A DNA stretch of 64,000 nt from Pseudomonas viridiflava (GCF_900582195.1 NZ_UTHA01000227.1:186001-250000), one strand, 5' to 3'; positions 1-9,393 are shown, counted from the stretch's first letter. Program-made: numbers and translations. Notes: generated by a model from the letters alone, not told the origin.

Positions 1-812
1 AAGCCGAGCAGGGCGTTCTGGCTATCGCGGCAGGCGGCCTTGTGCTCCATGTCGAGAAAGTGCCCGGTGGCTTGCAGCGTGGTGAACGTGCTCTGCGCCA
101 CGTGGTTGCCGAACAGGCGTGCGTCTTCGGCTGCGGTGTATTCGTCCCATTCGCCGTTTAGAAACAGCACTGGCACGTTGATCTTTTTTGCTGCATTCAG
201 ATAGCACTGCCGATCGCTGTGCAGCACGTCGCTGATGTGGAAGTGCATCTGCCCGTATTCGTGCTCGGCCAAACTGCTGACGTGGCGATAGTTGAAGCGC
301 TTGAACAGGGACGGCAGGTGTTTGCCGATGGTGTTGTTGACCAGGTGGCCGACGCGGTCGCCGTCGCGCTGGCCGAGGTAGTCGACACCGCGTTCGAGGT
401 AATCGAGCATGTGCGCGTTGATCACCGGCGAGAACGAGCTGATCACGGCCCGTTCGATGCGCCGTGGCTGGTGGGCGAGGGCGACCAGGGTCGCGGCGCC
501 GCCCCAGGAGAACGACAGCACGTGTTCGGCGGCGAAGTGGTCGATCAGCTCGAGCAGAATCTGCCCTTCGACGTCCTTCGTCAGATGTTTCTCGTGGCGG
601 TTGTGGGCTTTTGACCGGCCCGCGTAGGGCTGGTCGTAGCAGACCACGTTGAATTGCGGGTGCAGGTTTTTCACAGTCTGTGCAAACGACGCAGTCGTGG
701 CCATCGAGCCGTTGACCAGGATGATGGTCTTTTCTGCGGCGTCTGCGCGATAGAACTCCGTGTAAACCCGATACTGACCCTGTATATCCAGCACAGCGAT
801 TTCTGGCCTCAT
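1..812 (-). CDS. phaG: PhaG, 3-hydroxyacyl-ACP:CoA transacylase/thioesterase (3' end outside window)
   Basis: This alpha/beta-hydrolase-fold protein links fatty-acid synthesis to medium-chain polyhydroxyalkanoate production by releasing or transferring 3-hydroxyacyl chains from ACP. Reading minus from 812, the protein opens MRPEIAVLDIQGQYRVYTEF, which I recognise as the Pseudomonas PhaG N-terminus. Later come the nucleophile-elbow region (LSFSWGGAAT), the motif HLPSLFKRFNYRHVSSL shared with RhlA-type enzymes, and a late GHFLDME that would supply the catalytic His. About 270 of the expected ~295 residues are visible; the C-terminus lies beyond base 1. A CAGGAG ribosome site precedes the ATG. 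RhlA is the closest alternative, but no rhamnolipid genes lie nearby. Confidence 0.92.
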   Translation of the reverse strand, partial: MRPEIAVLDIQGQYRVYTEFYRADAAEKTIILVNGSMATTASFAQTVKNLHPQFNVVCYDQPYAGRSKAHNRHEKHLTKDVEGQILLELIDHFAAEHVLSFSWGGAATLVALAHQPRRIERAVISSFSPVINAHMLDYLERGVDYLGQRDGDRVGHLVNNTIGKHLPSLFKRFNYRHVSSLAEHEYGQMHFHISDVLHSDRQCYLNAAKKINVPVLFLNGEWDEYTAAEDARLFGNHVAQSTFTTLQATGHFLDMEHKAACRDSQNALLG

Positions 813-1128
813 GTCATAAGACTCCTGGCAAGCAAGCGGGTATGCGCGCAAATAGAGATTGCACGAGCTTTGTGACAGGTAGGCATACGCCTGGAATTTG
901 CTTGGCCCATGTCGATCCATGACTGCGGTCGACGGGTGTTGTTATTGGCGGGCAGTCTGCCGGCTGAGGCGGAGCCTTGAAGGCTCTCTACCGGCAAAAA
1001 GTTTCTTGGATGCATGTTGTGACTCGTCGGTCACAATCTGGCCGACGTCCTGATTCAAGCAGGGGAGTCGTGATCGCGCAAGTGCCGTTGGTAAATTGTT
1101 CGACAACTTCTGCTGAGCGGTCGCCGGC
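813..1128. other. Intergenic region between phaG and rsuA
   Basis: This 316-base stretch is upstream of phaG and downstream of rsuA, both on the minus strand, and should hold the phaG promoter. I see no convincing sigma-54 or sigma-70 box. A 9-bp hairpin (CGTCGGTCA and TGGCCGACG, one G-T pair) lies near 1025-1047 and has no T-tract, so I do not call it a terminator. No small gene is supported. Confidence 0.4.
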
Positions 1129-1821
1129 TTAGAACAAATGGATCTCTTCGGTGCGCAAAGCACGGTACTCGCCCGGTTTTAGCGCGTTATCGAGGTGCAG
1201 AAGACCCATGGATTCGCGGTGCAGGCGCAGGACTTTGTTGTTGAAGAAACCAAACATGCGCTTCACCTGATGGTAACGTCCCTCGACGATGCTCAGCCGC
1301 GCCGATCGTGGCCCGAGCAGCTCCAGTTGCGCTGGCTGCGTGGTCAGGTCCTCGAAGGCGAAGTAGATCCCCTCGGCAAAAGTGCTCGCATATTGCGCGT
1401 CAATCTCCTGCTCGGTCTCGACGTAATAGATCTTCGGCAGTTTGGTCTGCGGCTGGGTCAGGCGTCGCGACCACGCGCCGTCGTTGGTGATCAGCATCAG
1501 ACCGGTGGTGTTGAAGTCCAGGCGTCCGGCGATGTGCAGGTCGTCCTTGTCCGGCTCATCGATCAGGTCGAGCACGGTCGGATGCTGCGGATCGCGAGTG
1601 GCGCTGACGCAGCCCGGTGGCTTGTGCAGCATGAAATAGCGCGCCGGTTTGCCATTTTGCAGGACTTCGTCATCGACTTCGACACGGCTGAATTCCAGCA
1701 CTTCGCTGTGCGGATCGCTGACGACTTTTCCGTCAACCCGCACGCGCTTTTCCACCAGCAACAGGCGAACCTGCTGACGGTTGTAGCGGGGCAAGTTGCT
1801 GAGAAAACGGTCGACGCGCAT
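1129..1821 (-). CDS. rsuA: 16S rRNA pseudouridine(516) synthase RsuA
   Basis: The 230-residue protein isomerises a uridine of 16S rRNA to pseudouridine during small-subunit assembly. It begins with an S4-like RNA-binding domain (residues 1-60, MRVDRFLSNLPRYNRQQVR), followed by the RsuA/RluB/E/F catalytic fold. The GRLDFNTTGL motif near residue 100 carries the catalytic Asp, and the family motif GRYHQVKRMF is near residue 180. Length matches RsuA (about 230). RluE is the main alternative; the N-terminal S4 domain argues against it. The gene stands alone, and no terminator is obvious after the stop. Confidence 0.9.
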   Translation of the reverse strand: MRVDRFLSNLPRYNRQQVRLLLVEKRVRVDGKVVSDPHSEVLEFSRVEVDDEVLQNGKPARYFMLHKPPGCVSATRDPQHPTVLDLIDEPDKDDLHIAGRLDFNTTGLMLITNDGAWSRRLTQPQTKLPKIYYVETEQEIDAQYASTFAEGIYFAFEDLTTQPAQLELLGPRSARLSIVEGRYHQVKRMFGFFNNKVLRLHRESMGLLHLDNALKPGEYRALRTEEIHLF

Positions 1822-1854
1822 GTTCAGAGTTCGATGATTGAAGGGCGGCGCATC

Positions 1855-2085
1855 TTACGGGATCGAGCGCTTGGCCGCTTGCAGTTGCGCCTCGACCTGC
1901 GCGCAACGCGGGCACAGGCAGGACTGGTTGCGCAGTTCTGGCGGCAGGGCGTCGAGCACCGCCGGGTCAATGCTCACGCCATAGCACCAGCATTCGCGGT
2001 CGGCGGTGCGCGGGTCGGCGAGGCTGCAGTCATTGCGGGCGCCGCAGGCGGGGCAATGGTCGGGTTTAACGTCAGAATCAGGCAT
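1855..2085 (-). CDS. Small cysteine-rich CWC-type protein
   Basis: This 76-residue protein has eight cysteines, arranged as CPAC, a C, a C in ECWCYG, and a closing CLCPRC cluster. That pattern is typical of the short 'cysteine-rich CWC' proteins of Proteobacteria, probably zinc binding; the function is unknown. I start it at the ATG at 2085 (MPDSDVKPDHCPACG), because a longer reading from 2187 would lie entirely inside the preceding gene. The start overlaps the end of the diguanylate cyclase gene by 8 bases, so the two are probably translationally coupled. Confidence 0.75.
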   Translation of the reverse strand: MPDSDVKPDHCPACGARNDCSLADPRTADRECWCYGVSIDPAVLDALPPELRNQSCLCPRCAQVEAQLQAAKRSIP

Positions 2086-3565
2086 AGGTCGAGTGAGGCA
2101 TTTCCACGCAGGTGCGGTTGCGGCCGGTGTGTTTGGCCCGATACATCGCATGATCGGCCCGTGATAGCAGGCTGTGCAAGGTGTCATCGCGTTGCAGGGT
2201 GGTGGCGCCGATGCTCACCGTCAGATTGAGGCGGTGGCCGTCGTAGGCATATTCGTGCTGTTCGACGTGTTGACGGATCTTCTCGGCAATTTTCTGACCG
2301 GTGTCGCCGTCGGTGTCCTTCAGCAAAACGATAAATTCCTCACCGCCCCAGCGGCAAACGATGTCGGCGTGACGCAGGCAACTTTGCAGATCGCGGGCAA
2401 AACCGATCAATACCTGATCGCCGGCCATGTGCCCATAGGTGTCGTTCAACACTTTGAAGTGATCGAGGTCGAGCAGCAACGCGGTCAGTGGTCTGGTTTC
2501 GCGTTGCGCTTCGTGCAGGGCTTGCACAGCGAGAATATCGAAGCCACGGCGATTCGGCAGTTCGGTGAGGCTGTCGAGGGTGGCCTGCGCCTGGATTTTG
2601 CTTTGATAGCGTTTGATCACGCGGTTGAGCAGTGCCAGCACAATCAGCGTCACCAGCAGGCAGATCAGCAGATTCAGATACAGCGAATGACGGATTTCGC
2701 TCAAAGCGCCGTCTTCGCGTTTATCCACGAACAGGTACCAGTTCAACTCTGGAATAAACCGCACGTTGAGAAAGTGCCCCTGACCGTGGGCGGAGTATTC
2801 ATAACTGCCGCTGTGCGGTTTCGGTAACTGGCTGACCAGACTTTTCATGCTCTCGAGTTCGCCGAGACTCTGGCCGATGCGAGCGCCTTCCGGGCCGCCC
2901 TCGGCGCCGGTCAACACCAGTCGGCCGAAGGTGTCGACGAAGTACACGCTGCGTTGATAGCGCTGTTGATACTTGTCGATCAGCTTGATCACCGCATCCA
3001 CGGTCAGACCCACGCCTGCGGCACCGATGAAACGGTTGTGGTAGTCGTAAACCTTGTAGTTGATGAAGAAGGTCAGGTTGTCCTTGTTGGCCAGATCCGG
3101 GTCGACGTTGATCTCGTACGGGTCCTTCATGTCGCGCACGCGGAAGTACCAGGCGTCGCGCGGTTCATCGACCTTGACCTGCTTGAGCACGCCTTTGGCG
3201 TGGTAGTAGGTGTGCGTGCTGTTGGAGACGAAGAACGCGGTGTAGGCGCCGTAGTGGGTCATGACCTCGTCGAGGTAACGGGTCATCTGCTCGGAGTTTT
3301 GCTCGCCGTTGACTACCCAGTCGCGCATGAAGGTATCGCGGGACATCATCGAGGAAATCAGGATCGGCCGGACCAGGTCTTTCTGGATTTCCGAGTAGAC
3401 CGTGTCGGACGTCAGCGGCAGTTCAGTGTTGACGATGTTGTCGCGGATCGACGCGCGGGAGGCGTAGTAGCTCAGCAACGACGTGGCGAGGAACCCGGCG
3501 CCGAGCAGGGCGATCAGCGTCAGGACCAGCGAGCGTTGCGAGTACAGGGGAGAACGAAGCGGCAT
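2078..3565 (-). CDS. Membrane diguanylate cyclase with periplasmic Cache sensor domain
   Basis: This 495-residue protein makes cyclic di-GMP. A membrane segment at about 13-33 and another at 295-316 bracket a periplasmic domain of about 260 residues with double-Cache features (YYHAKGVLKQV, then FINYKVYDYHNRFIGAAGVG). The cytoplasmic GGDEF domain follows. It has an intact active site, GGEEF at 407-411, and an inhibitory-site RxxD (RHAD, 398-401) five residues before it, so it should be active and subject to product inhibition. There is no EAL domain. The ligand is unknown; Cache domains commonly bind small organic molecules. It is co-oriented and overlapping with the CWC protein. Confidence 0.9.
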   Translation of the reverse strand: MPLRSPLYSQRSLVLTLIALLGAGFLATSLLSYYASRASIRDNIVNTELPLTSDTVYSEIQKDLVRPILISSMMSRDTFMRDWVVNGEQNSEQMTRYLDEVMTHYGAYTAFFVSNSTHTYYHAKGVLKQVKVDEPRDAWYFRVRDMKDPYEINVDPDLANKDNLTFFINYKVYDYHNRFIGAAGVGLTVDAVIKLIDKYQQRYQRSVYFVDTFGRLVLTGAEGGPEGARIGQSLGELESMKSLVSQLPKPHSGSYEYSAHGQGHFLNVRFIPELNWYLFVDKREDGALSEIRHSLYLNLLICLLVTLIVLALLNRVIKRYQSKIQAQATLDSLTELPNRRGFDILAVQALHEAQRETRPLTALLLDLDHFKVLNDTYGHMAGDQVLIGFARDLQSCLRHADIVCRWGGEEFIVLLKDTDGDTGQKIAEKIRQHVEQHEYAYDGHRLNLTVSIGATTLQRDDTLHSLLSRADHAMYRAKHTGRNRTCVEMPHSTYA

Positions 3566-3690
3566 GGCAGTTCCGTTGGCAGTGGCCCGATGGCATGCAT
3601 TCTAGTGGGGTGGTCGGGAAAAGACTGCGGGATTTATGCCTGAAATGGCGGGGAATATGACGCAGAGGGTGTGTCAGTCAGAAGGATAGC

Positions 3691-3837
3691 TCCCTCACCC
3701 CAGCCCTCTCCGGAGGGAGAGGGGGGCTAAATTGTGGTGAATTCAAATATTGTGTTCGGCTCGGTATCACCGAATGGCAACTCTCTAAAAGACACCTCGG
3801 TCAGCCCCCTCTCCCTCCGGGAGAGGGTGAGGGCTGG
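3691..3837. repeat. Inverted pair of G/C-rich hairpin repeats
   Basis: Two copies of a ~36-base element, each a hairpin around CCCTCTCCxxAGGGAGAGGG, lie at 3691-3727 and 3802-3837 in opposite orientation, separated by about 75 A/T-richer bases. It sits between the diguanylate cyclase start and the allophanate hydrolase stop. The pair resembles dispersed intergenic repeats of gammaproteobacteria and is unrelated in sequence to the REPINs elsewhere in the window. It could fold into one large cruciform and act as a transcription end. Confidence 0.75.
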
Positions 3838-3845
3838 TTTATGGA

Positions 3846-5636
3846 TCAGCTCCGAGTTTCCAGATACGCCCGCCATCCCCCCAAATGGCTGATGTCCAGC
3901 GCCCCTTCCAGACCATACGGCTCGCAGATAAACCCGCTCTCCCAGCGTCCATCGGCCAGTTGCACCTTGCCCAATCCCAGCGGCGCCGGAATCCCGGTGA
4001 GGAACGAGCCCAATTCACTGCTCGGCAACTCCCACACTTCCACTGCAATCGCCAAACCGCCATCCTTGACCCGCACCATTCCCGGCCGCAATGGCGGGCC
4101 GCCAGCCAATGCATACAGTTGATAATCCGGCGAACTCAACGTCGTCTCCATCAAGCGTCCACCCCGCTGGGTCAGTTGCCAGTTCAACGCCAACCCTTGC
4201 AGATGCGCGCCACACACGACGATGCGTGCGCGATCATGGCGCGCAACGTTCGCAGGTGTCGGCAACTCCGAATCGAGCTGACGCTGCAGCGCATCGGCCA
4301 CGCTCAGCAGATACTGATCGGTGAACGCCCGGCCAAACAGCGTCACGCCCCACGGCAATCCATTGGCCATAAACCCGCTCGGCACGGCGACGGCGGCGTA
4401 GTCGAGTAGGTTCATGAAGTTGGTGTAGTAACCCAGTTCCGAGTTGCGCAACACCGGTTCCGCGTGCAGCTCGGCCAGCGTCACCGGGCGGCCGATGGTC
4501 GGGGTCAGTACGCAGTCGAGGTCTTCGAGTGCCTTATCGCACAACGCTTTCAAGGCTTGCAGCCGATACTGCGCGCGGAAGGTCTGCACGCCGGTCACCG
4601 CTGGGGCCTTGGCCAGCACGGCGCGGATCACCGGTAAAACGGCCTCGGGATTTTTCTCCATCAACTCACCCGCCACGCTGTAGCGCTCGGCAACCCACGG
4701 CCCTTCGTAAAGCAAACGCGCGGCTTCAAGGAATGGCGACAGATCCAGTTCAACCGCTTCGCCACCCAAGGCCTCGAGCCGGTCGATGGCGTCGCCGAAC
4801 AACAGCGGCCCTTCGACGCAACCGAAAAACTCAAGATCCTGCGTACGCGGCACACCGAAACGAAACGCCCGTGGCGCACCAAACGCCGAGCCGTCATTCC
4901 ACGATGGATTGCGACGGCTGTACTCATCGCGCGGATCAACTTTTGCCGTCAACGCCAGCAACTGACTGGCCTCACGCGCCGTCGCGGTAAACGTGGTCAC
5001 GCAATCCAGCGTACGACACGCCGGCAGCACACCGGCGGTAGAGATCAGACCTTTGCTCGCCTTCAATCCAACCAGATTATTCAGCGCCGCCGGCACCCGA
5101 CCGGAGCCTGCGGTGTCGGTGCCCAAGGCAAAACTCGCCACGCCCAGCGCCACCGCCAGCGACGAGCCGGCGCTGGAACCGCCGGACGGATATTCCGTCA
5201 GCACGCTGTTCGGGCACGCACCGTAAGGGGAGCGGCTGCCGTTGAGGCCCGTGGCAAATTGATCGAGATTGGTCTTGCCCAGCGGTATCGCCCCCAAGGC
5301 GATCAACTGCTCGACGATGGTCGCCGAGCGCTCCGGCACGTAAGCAAAATCCGGGCACGCGGCGGTGGTGGGAATACCGGCCAGATCAATGTTGTCCTTG
5401 ATCGCAAACGGCACGCCATACAGCGGCAGACTGTCGAGGTCGCGGCCGTCGAGGGCTGCCAGATAGGGCTCCAGTTCAACGACGCTGAGCAGATGAATGA
5501 ACAGGTGATAATCCGGGTTCAGCGCGGTAGCTTTCTCGCGCAGTTTCGCCAGCAGTTGGCGCGGTGTGGTGTCGCCATTGCGATAGGCCTGGCGCAGAAC
5601 ATCGAGTTGCAGATTCATGAGTTGATCCTTATCCAA
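3846..5636 (-). CDS. atzF: Allophanate hydrolase
   Basis: This 596-residue enzyme hydrolyses allophanate to ammonia and CO2, the last step of the pathway encoded upstream. It is an amidase-signature protein with the Ser-cisSer-Lys triad: Lys in PFAIKDNIDLAG (near 95), GGSSAGSS (near 152) and Ser in TDTAGSGRVPAAL. A separate C-terminal domain (about 470-596, starting RIVVCGAHLQGLALN) is the one that distinguishes AtzF/DUR1 from plain amidases. It starts 7 bases after the carboxylase stop and is the last gene of the operon. Here its substrate probably arises from carboxyguanidine, not from carboxylated urea. Confidence 0.93.
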   Translation of the reverse strand: MDKDQLMNLQLDVLRQAYRNGDTTPRQLLAKLREKATALNPDYHLFIHLLSVVELEPYLAALDGRDLDSLPLYGVPFAIKDNIDLAGIPTTAACPDFAYVPERSATIVEQLIALGAIPLGKTNLDQFATGLNGSRSPYGACPNSVLTEYPSGGSSAGSSLAVALGVASFALGTDTAGSGRVPAALNNLVGLKASKGLISTAGVLPACRTLDCVTTFTATAREASQLLALTAKVDPRDEYSRRNPSWNDGSAFGAPRAFRFGVPRTQDLEFFGCVEGPLLFGDAIDRLEALGGEAVELDLSPFLEAARLLYEGPWVAERYSVAGELMEKNPEAVLPVIRAVLAKAPAVTGVQTFRAQYRLQALKALCDKALEDLDCVLTPTIGRPVTLAELHAEPVLRNSELGYYTNFMNLLDYAAVAVPSGFMANGLPWGVTLFGRAFTDQYLLSVADALQRQLDSELPTPANVARHDRARIVVCGAHLQGLALNWQLTQRGGRLMETTLSSPDYQLYALAGGPPLRPGMVRVKDGGLAIAVEVWELPSSELGSFLTGIPAPLGLGKVQLADGRWESGFICEPYGLEGALDISHLGGWRAYLETRS

Positions 5637-5642
5637 TTGGCT

Positions 5643-8600
5643 TCAGTCGAGTTCCAGCACCGCGACCCGTTGTCCGGCACGTACCGCCGAACCGGGCTGC
5701 ACGCGGATCTCGCGCACCACCCCGGCCATCGGCGCGAGTACCGGGATTTCCATCTTCATCGACTCGAGAATCACCAGCACATCCCCCGCAGCAACACGGC
5801 TGCCGGCCTCGACCTGCACTTGCCAGAGATTGCCGGCAATGTGGCTGTCGACGCTGTGTTCTCCGTCGGCTAGCGGCGCGTTTTCGCTGGACTCCGCCAC
5901 GGCTTCTTCGCTGTCGAAATGCGCCTGACCGCTGGCGATCCAGCGTTCGCGCTCGGCGTTGAAGGCACCCTGTTGCTGGACGCGAAAGGCGCTGATGCCT
6001 TCGGCTTCACGATTGAGAAACGCCTGATACTCGGCGAGGTTGAGCTGGCTGTGTTCGATGTTCAGCTCGAAACGCCCCAGCGGAAAATCGCGGCGAATGC
6101 GCAGCAGTTCTTCGGCGCTGACCGGGTAGAAACGAATCTGATCGAAGAAGCGCAGCAGCCACGGTTTGCCGTCGAACGCGGCGACTTCGCGATAGCGGTT
6201 CCACATCTGCAAGGTGCGCCCGACAAACTGATAACCGCCGGGGCCCTCCATGCCGTACACGCACATGTAGGCGCCGCCGATGCCTACCGAATTCTCGGCG
6301 GTCCAGGTGCGTGCCGGGTTGTATTTGGTCGTGATCAAGCGATGGCGCGGATCCAGCGGCGTGGCCACTGGCGCACCGAGGTAAACGTCGCCAAGCCCCA
6401 TCACCAGATAGCTCGCATCGAACACCGTGCGCTGCACTTCGTCGAGGTTCGGCAGGTCGTTGATGCGGCGGATGAACTCCAGATTGCTCGGGCACCACGG
6501 CGCGTCCTTGCGCACGGTGGTCATGTATTTCTCGATGGCCAACTGGCAGGCCGGGTCGTCCCACGACAGCGGCAAATGGACGATGCGCGACGGTACTTGC
6601 AGGTCGTTGGTGGCGCACACCGCGTCCCACTCGCCGGCAATGATGCCGAGCAGATCGGCCAGCGGCAGTTGCTCGGGCTGGTAGTGGATTTGCAGCGAGC
6701 GAATGCCGGGGGTGAGGTCGATCACGCCGTGCAAGGATTTGAGTTCCAGTGCCTGCATCAGGGCGTGAGCGCGGAAGCGCAGGACGAGATCCAGTTCCGG
6801 CTCGCCGATTTCCAGCAACAGATGAGTATCCCCGGAAACCCGCGCAACAAGCCGCTGATCACCCTGACCCAACTCCAACACCACAGGCGACACCAAACCC
6901 TGTGGGAGCGAGCTTGCTCGCGAATGCGGTGTGCCAGACACATCAATGTTGACTGACACGGCCTCTTCGCGAGCAGGCTCGCTCCCACAGGGGAGATCCC
7001 ATTTCAGGGCGAGATCGCGTGCGGTCTTGAGGTCGACGGGGATGAACTGGATTCTATCGCCAGCCTTGAGCTGTCCAAGCTGCCACAGATCCGCTTCGAT
7101 CACCGTCACCGGGCAGACAAACCCGCCAAGACTCGGGCCGTCCGGGCCGAGGATCACCGGCATGTCACCGGTAAAATCCACCGCGCCGATGGCGTACGGA
7201 TTGTCGTGAATATTCGACGGATGCAACCCGGCCTCGCCACCGTCGGCCCGCACCCATTCCGGCTTCGGCCCGATCAGGCGAACACCGGTGCGGCTGGAGT
7301 TGAAGTGCACTTCCCACTGGGTTTCAAAGAAAGTGCCGATGTAATTTTCGGTGAAATATTCCGGTGCGCCGTGCGGGCCGTAAATCACCCGAATCTGCCG
7401 CACCGCCGGCAACGCGGTGATGTGCTGTTCGGCCAGTTGCTGACCAGCACTGCGGTCAGTCAGCGCAGGGATATGCAACACATCACCGGCACGCAACGCC
7501 CGACCACCATGCCCACCAAACTGACCCAGAGTGAAAGTGCTTTTACTGCCCAGATAATCCGGCACCTGCAAGCCGCCGCGCAGGCACAGATAACTGCGCG
7601 CCCCCGCGCCACTGATGCTGCCCAGATGCAACGTCGCGCCCGCCGGGATCAGCAGCGCGGTGTTCATCGGCACGCTTGTGCCTTCAAGCGTCAAGGCAAT
7701 CGGCGCGCCGGTCACCGCGATCACCGCTTCACAATTGAAACGCAGCAACGGCCCGCTCATGGTGATTTCCAGCGCCGCCGCACCTTCAGCATTGCCGAGC
7801 AGACGGTTGCCCAGACGCAGGGCGCGGCTGTCCATCGGCCCTGACGGCGGCACACCAACGGCCCAGTAACCGAGGCGGCCGGGATAGTCCTGCACGCTGG
7901 TTTGCGTGCCGGCGCTGAGCACTTCGAAAGTGTTGGCGCGATAGACCAGACCTTCCAGGCAACGGGTCCACGGCTCGCCGCTGGCGAAAGGCGTGTCGAG
8001 GAGAATCTGCCGCAGGTAATCGCGGTTGGTTTCCACGCCGTACAACAGGCTGGCGCCCAACGCTTGATGCAGCTCGGCACGCGCCTGTTCGCGGGTCGGC
8101 GCCCAGGTGATGACTTTGGCAATCATCGGATCGAAATACGGCGGGATCTCGCAGCCAGCCTCAACCCAGGTATCGATGCGCAGTTGAATGCCGTTGGCCG
8201 GCGGGAATTCCACCGCCGTCAGCAGGCCCGGGCTCGGCTGAAAATCGCGCCCCGGATCTTCCGCATAAAGCCGCGCCTGAATCGCATGGCCTTCAGGTTG
8301 CAACGCCTCATACAACTCGCTCAGCGGCGGCAGTTCACCCGCCGCCAGCTCAACCATCCAACGCACCAGGTCGACGCCCCACACCTGTTCAGTGATGCCG
8401 TGCTCCACCTGCAACCGCGTGTTCACTTCGAGAAAATAAAAACGCTGCGCCTCGCTGTCGAAGACGAATTCCACCGTGCCGGCGCTGCGATAGTTCACCG
8501 CTTTCGCCAGTTTGATCGCCGCTGCGCACAGCTCATCGGCCATGCCGTCCGGCAGGTTCGGCGCCGGGGTTTCTTCGAGGACTTTCTGATTGCGCCGCTG

Positions 8601-9290
8601 CACCGAGCAGTCACGCACGCCGAGGGCGATGACCTCACCGAGCCCGTCGCCGAACACTTGAACTTCCAGATGCCGGGCGCGCTGGATGTACTTCTCGATG
8701 AACACCCCGGCGTCGCTGAAGTTGTTCTGACCAAGGCGTTTCACCGCCTCGAAGGATTCGCTCAATTCACTGGCACTGCGGCACACGCGCATGCCGATAC
8801 CGCCACCACCGGCGGTGCTTTTCAGCATCACCGGGTAGCCGACCTGTTCACCGGCAATCAGCGCGGCGTCGAGGCTGTCGAGCAGTTCGGTGCCTTCGAG
8901 CAGGGGCACGCCGTGCTGTTTGGCCAGCGCGCGGGCGGTGTGTTTGAGTCCGAACACGCGAAGTTGTTCCGGCGTCGGGCCGATGAAGGCGATGTTCTGC
9001 GCTTCACAGGCTTCGGCGAACGCAGCGTTTTCCGAGAGAAATCCGTAGCCGGGATGGATCGCCGTGGCGCCGCTTTGCTTGGCGATGGCGAGGATTTTGT
9101 CGACCGCCAGATAGGTGCCGGCGGCGGCGCCTTCACCGAGGCTGTGGGCTTCGTCGGCGTGCAGGAGGTGCAGGCTGGCCGCGTCGGCTTCGGAATACAC
9201 GGCCACGCCTTTGACCTGCAGTGAAGCGAGGGTGCGCAGGATGCGGCAGGCGATGGCGCCACGGTTGGCGATGAGGACTTTTTCGAACAT
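5643..9290 (-). CDS. Biotin-dependent guanidine/urea carboxylase with in-frame REPIN
   Basis: This 1215-residue enzyme carboxylates its substrate using ATP, bicarbonate and biotin. Order: biotin carboxylase (1 to ~450, MFEKVLIANRGAIACRIL, Gly loop GGGGIGMR), carboxyltransferase of the KipA/AHS2 then KipI/AHS1 type (~460-1010), and a biotinyl domain with ESMKME near the C-terminus. The start is set at 9290; a longer reading would pass through REPIN-derived sequence. The family name is urea carboxylase, but the guanidine-I riboswitch, two DUF1989 genes and atzF make guanidine the likelier substrate. Residues ~767-797 are encoded by a complete REPIN between the two carboxyltransferase halves. 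Urea remains a possible substrate. Confidence 0.9.
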   Translation of the reverse strand: MFEKVLIANRGAIACRILRTLASLQVKGVAVYSEADAASLHLLHADEAHSLGEGAAAGTYLAVDKILAIAKQSGATAIHPGYGFLSENAAFAEACEAQNIAFIGPTPEQLRVFGLKHTARALAKQHGVPLLEGTELLDSLDAALIAGEQVGYPVMLKSTAGGGGIGMRVCRSASELSESFEAVKRLGQNNFSDAGVFIEKYIQRARHLEVQVFGDGLGEVIALGVRDCSVQRRNQKVLEETPAPNLPDGMADELCAAAIKLAKAVNYRSAGTVEFVFDSEAQRFYFLEVNTRLQVEHGITEQVWGVDLVRWMVELAAGELPPLSELYEALQPEGHAIQARLYAEDPGRDFQPSPGLLTAVEFPPANGIQLRIDTWVEAGCEIPPYFDPMIAKVITWAPTREQARAELHQALGASLLYGVETNRDYLRQILLDTPFASGEPWTRCLEGLVYRANTFEVLSAGTQTSVQDYPGRLGYWAVGVPPSGPMDSRALRLGNRLLGNAEGAAALEITMSGPLLRFNCEAVIAVTGAPIALTLEGTSVPMNTALLIPAGATLHLGSISGAGARSYLCLRGGLQVPDYLGSKSTFTLGQFGGHGGRALRAGDVLHIPALTDRSAGQQLAEQHITALPAVRQIRVIYGPHGAPEYFTENYIGTFFETQWEVHFNSSRTGVRLIGPKPEWVRADGGEAGLHPSNIHDNPYAIGAVDFTGDMPVILGPDGPSLGGFVCPVTVIEADLWQLGQLKAGDRIQFIPVDLKTARDLALKWDLPCGSEPAREEAVSVNIDVSGTPHSRASSLPQGLVSPVVLELGQGDQRLVARVSGDTHLLLEIGEPELDLVLRFRAHALMQALELKSLHGVIDLTPGIRSLQIHYQPEQLPLADLLGIIAGEWDAVCATNDLQVPSRIVHLPLSWDDPACQLAIEKYMTTVRKDAPWCPSNLEFIRRINDLPNLDEVQRTVFDASYLVMGLGDVYLGAPVATPLDPRHRLITTKYNPARTWTAENSVGIGGAYMCVYGMEGPGGYQFVGRTLQMWNRYREVAAFDGKPWLLRFFDQIRFYPVSAEELLRIRRDFPLGRFELNIEHSQLNLAEYQAFLNREAEGISAFRVQQQGAFNAERERWIASGQAHFDSEEAVAESSENAPLADGEHSVDSHIAGNLWQVQVEAGSRVAAGDVLVILESMKMEIPVLAPMAGVVREIRVQPGSAVRAGQRVAVLELD
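6901..6989. repeat. REPIN A, inside the carboxylase coding sequence
   Basis: Two inverted copies of the 24-base REP (6901-6924 and 6966-6989) flank a 41-base centre, giving an 89-base REPIN. It lies entirely within an open reading frame and is translated as about 30 residues (CGSEPAREEAV ... HSRASSLPQG) without a stop. It falls in the linker between the KipA-like and KipI-like domains. Confidence 0.93.
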
Positions 9291-9393
9291 GGCATAACCC
9301 CTGGAGGGGAAGCGGGCCGTCCCGCCGTTTTTCGACAGACATCCGGGCCGTCCCGGATGAAAAAACACCGACTTCAAATCACTACAGATCCCC

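Noticed and set aside
6901..6989. REPIN A considered as a disrupting insertion that makes the carboxylase a pseudogene
   Set aside because: The frame stays open through it and both flanking domains and the biotin site are intact.
7902..9224. A 440-codon open frame on the plus strand opposite the carboxylase gene
   Set aside because: It mirrors a high-GC conserved gene, has no family-like motifs and no suitable ribosome site. The minus-strand carboxylase motifs are unambiguous.
5643..9290. Start of the carboxylase at 9437
   Set aside because: The extra 49 residues are translated from REPIN B and spacer DNA. The family N-terminus MFEKVLIANRG begins at 9290.
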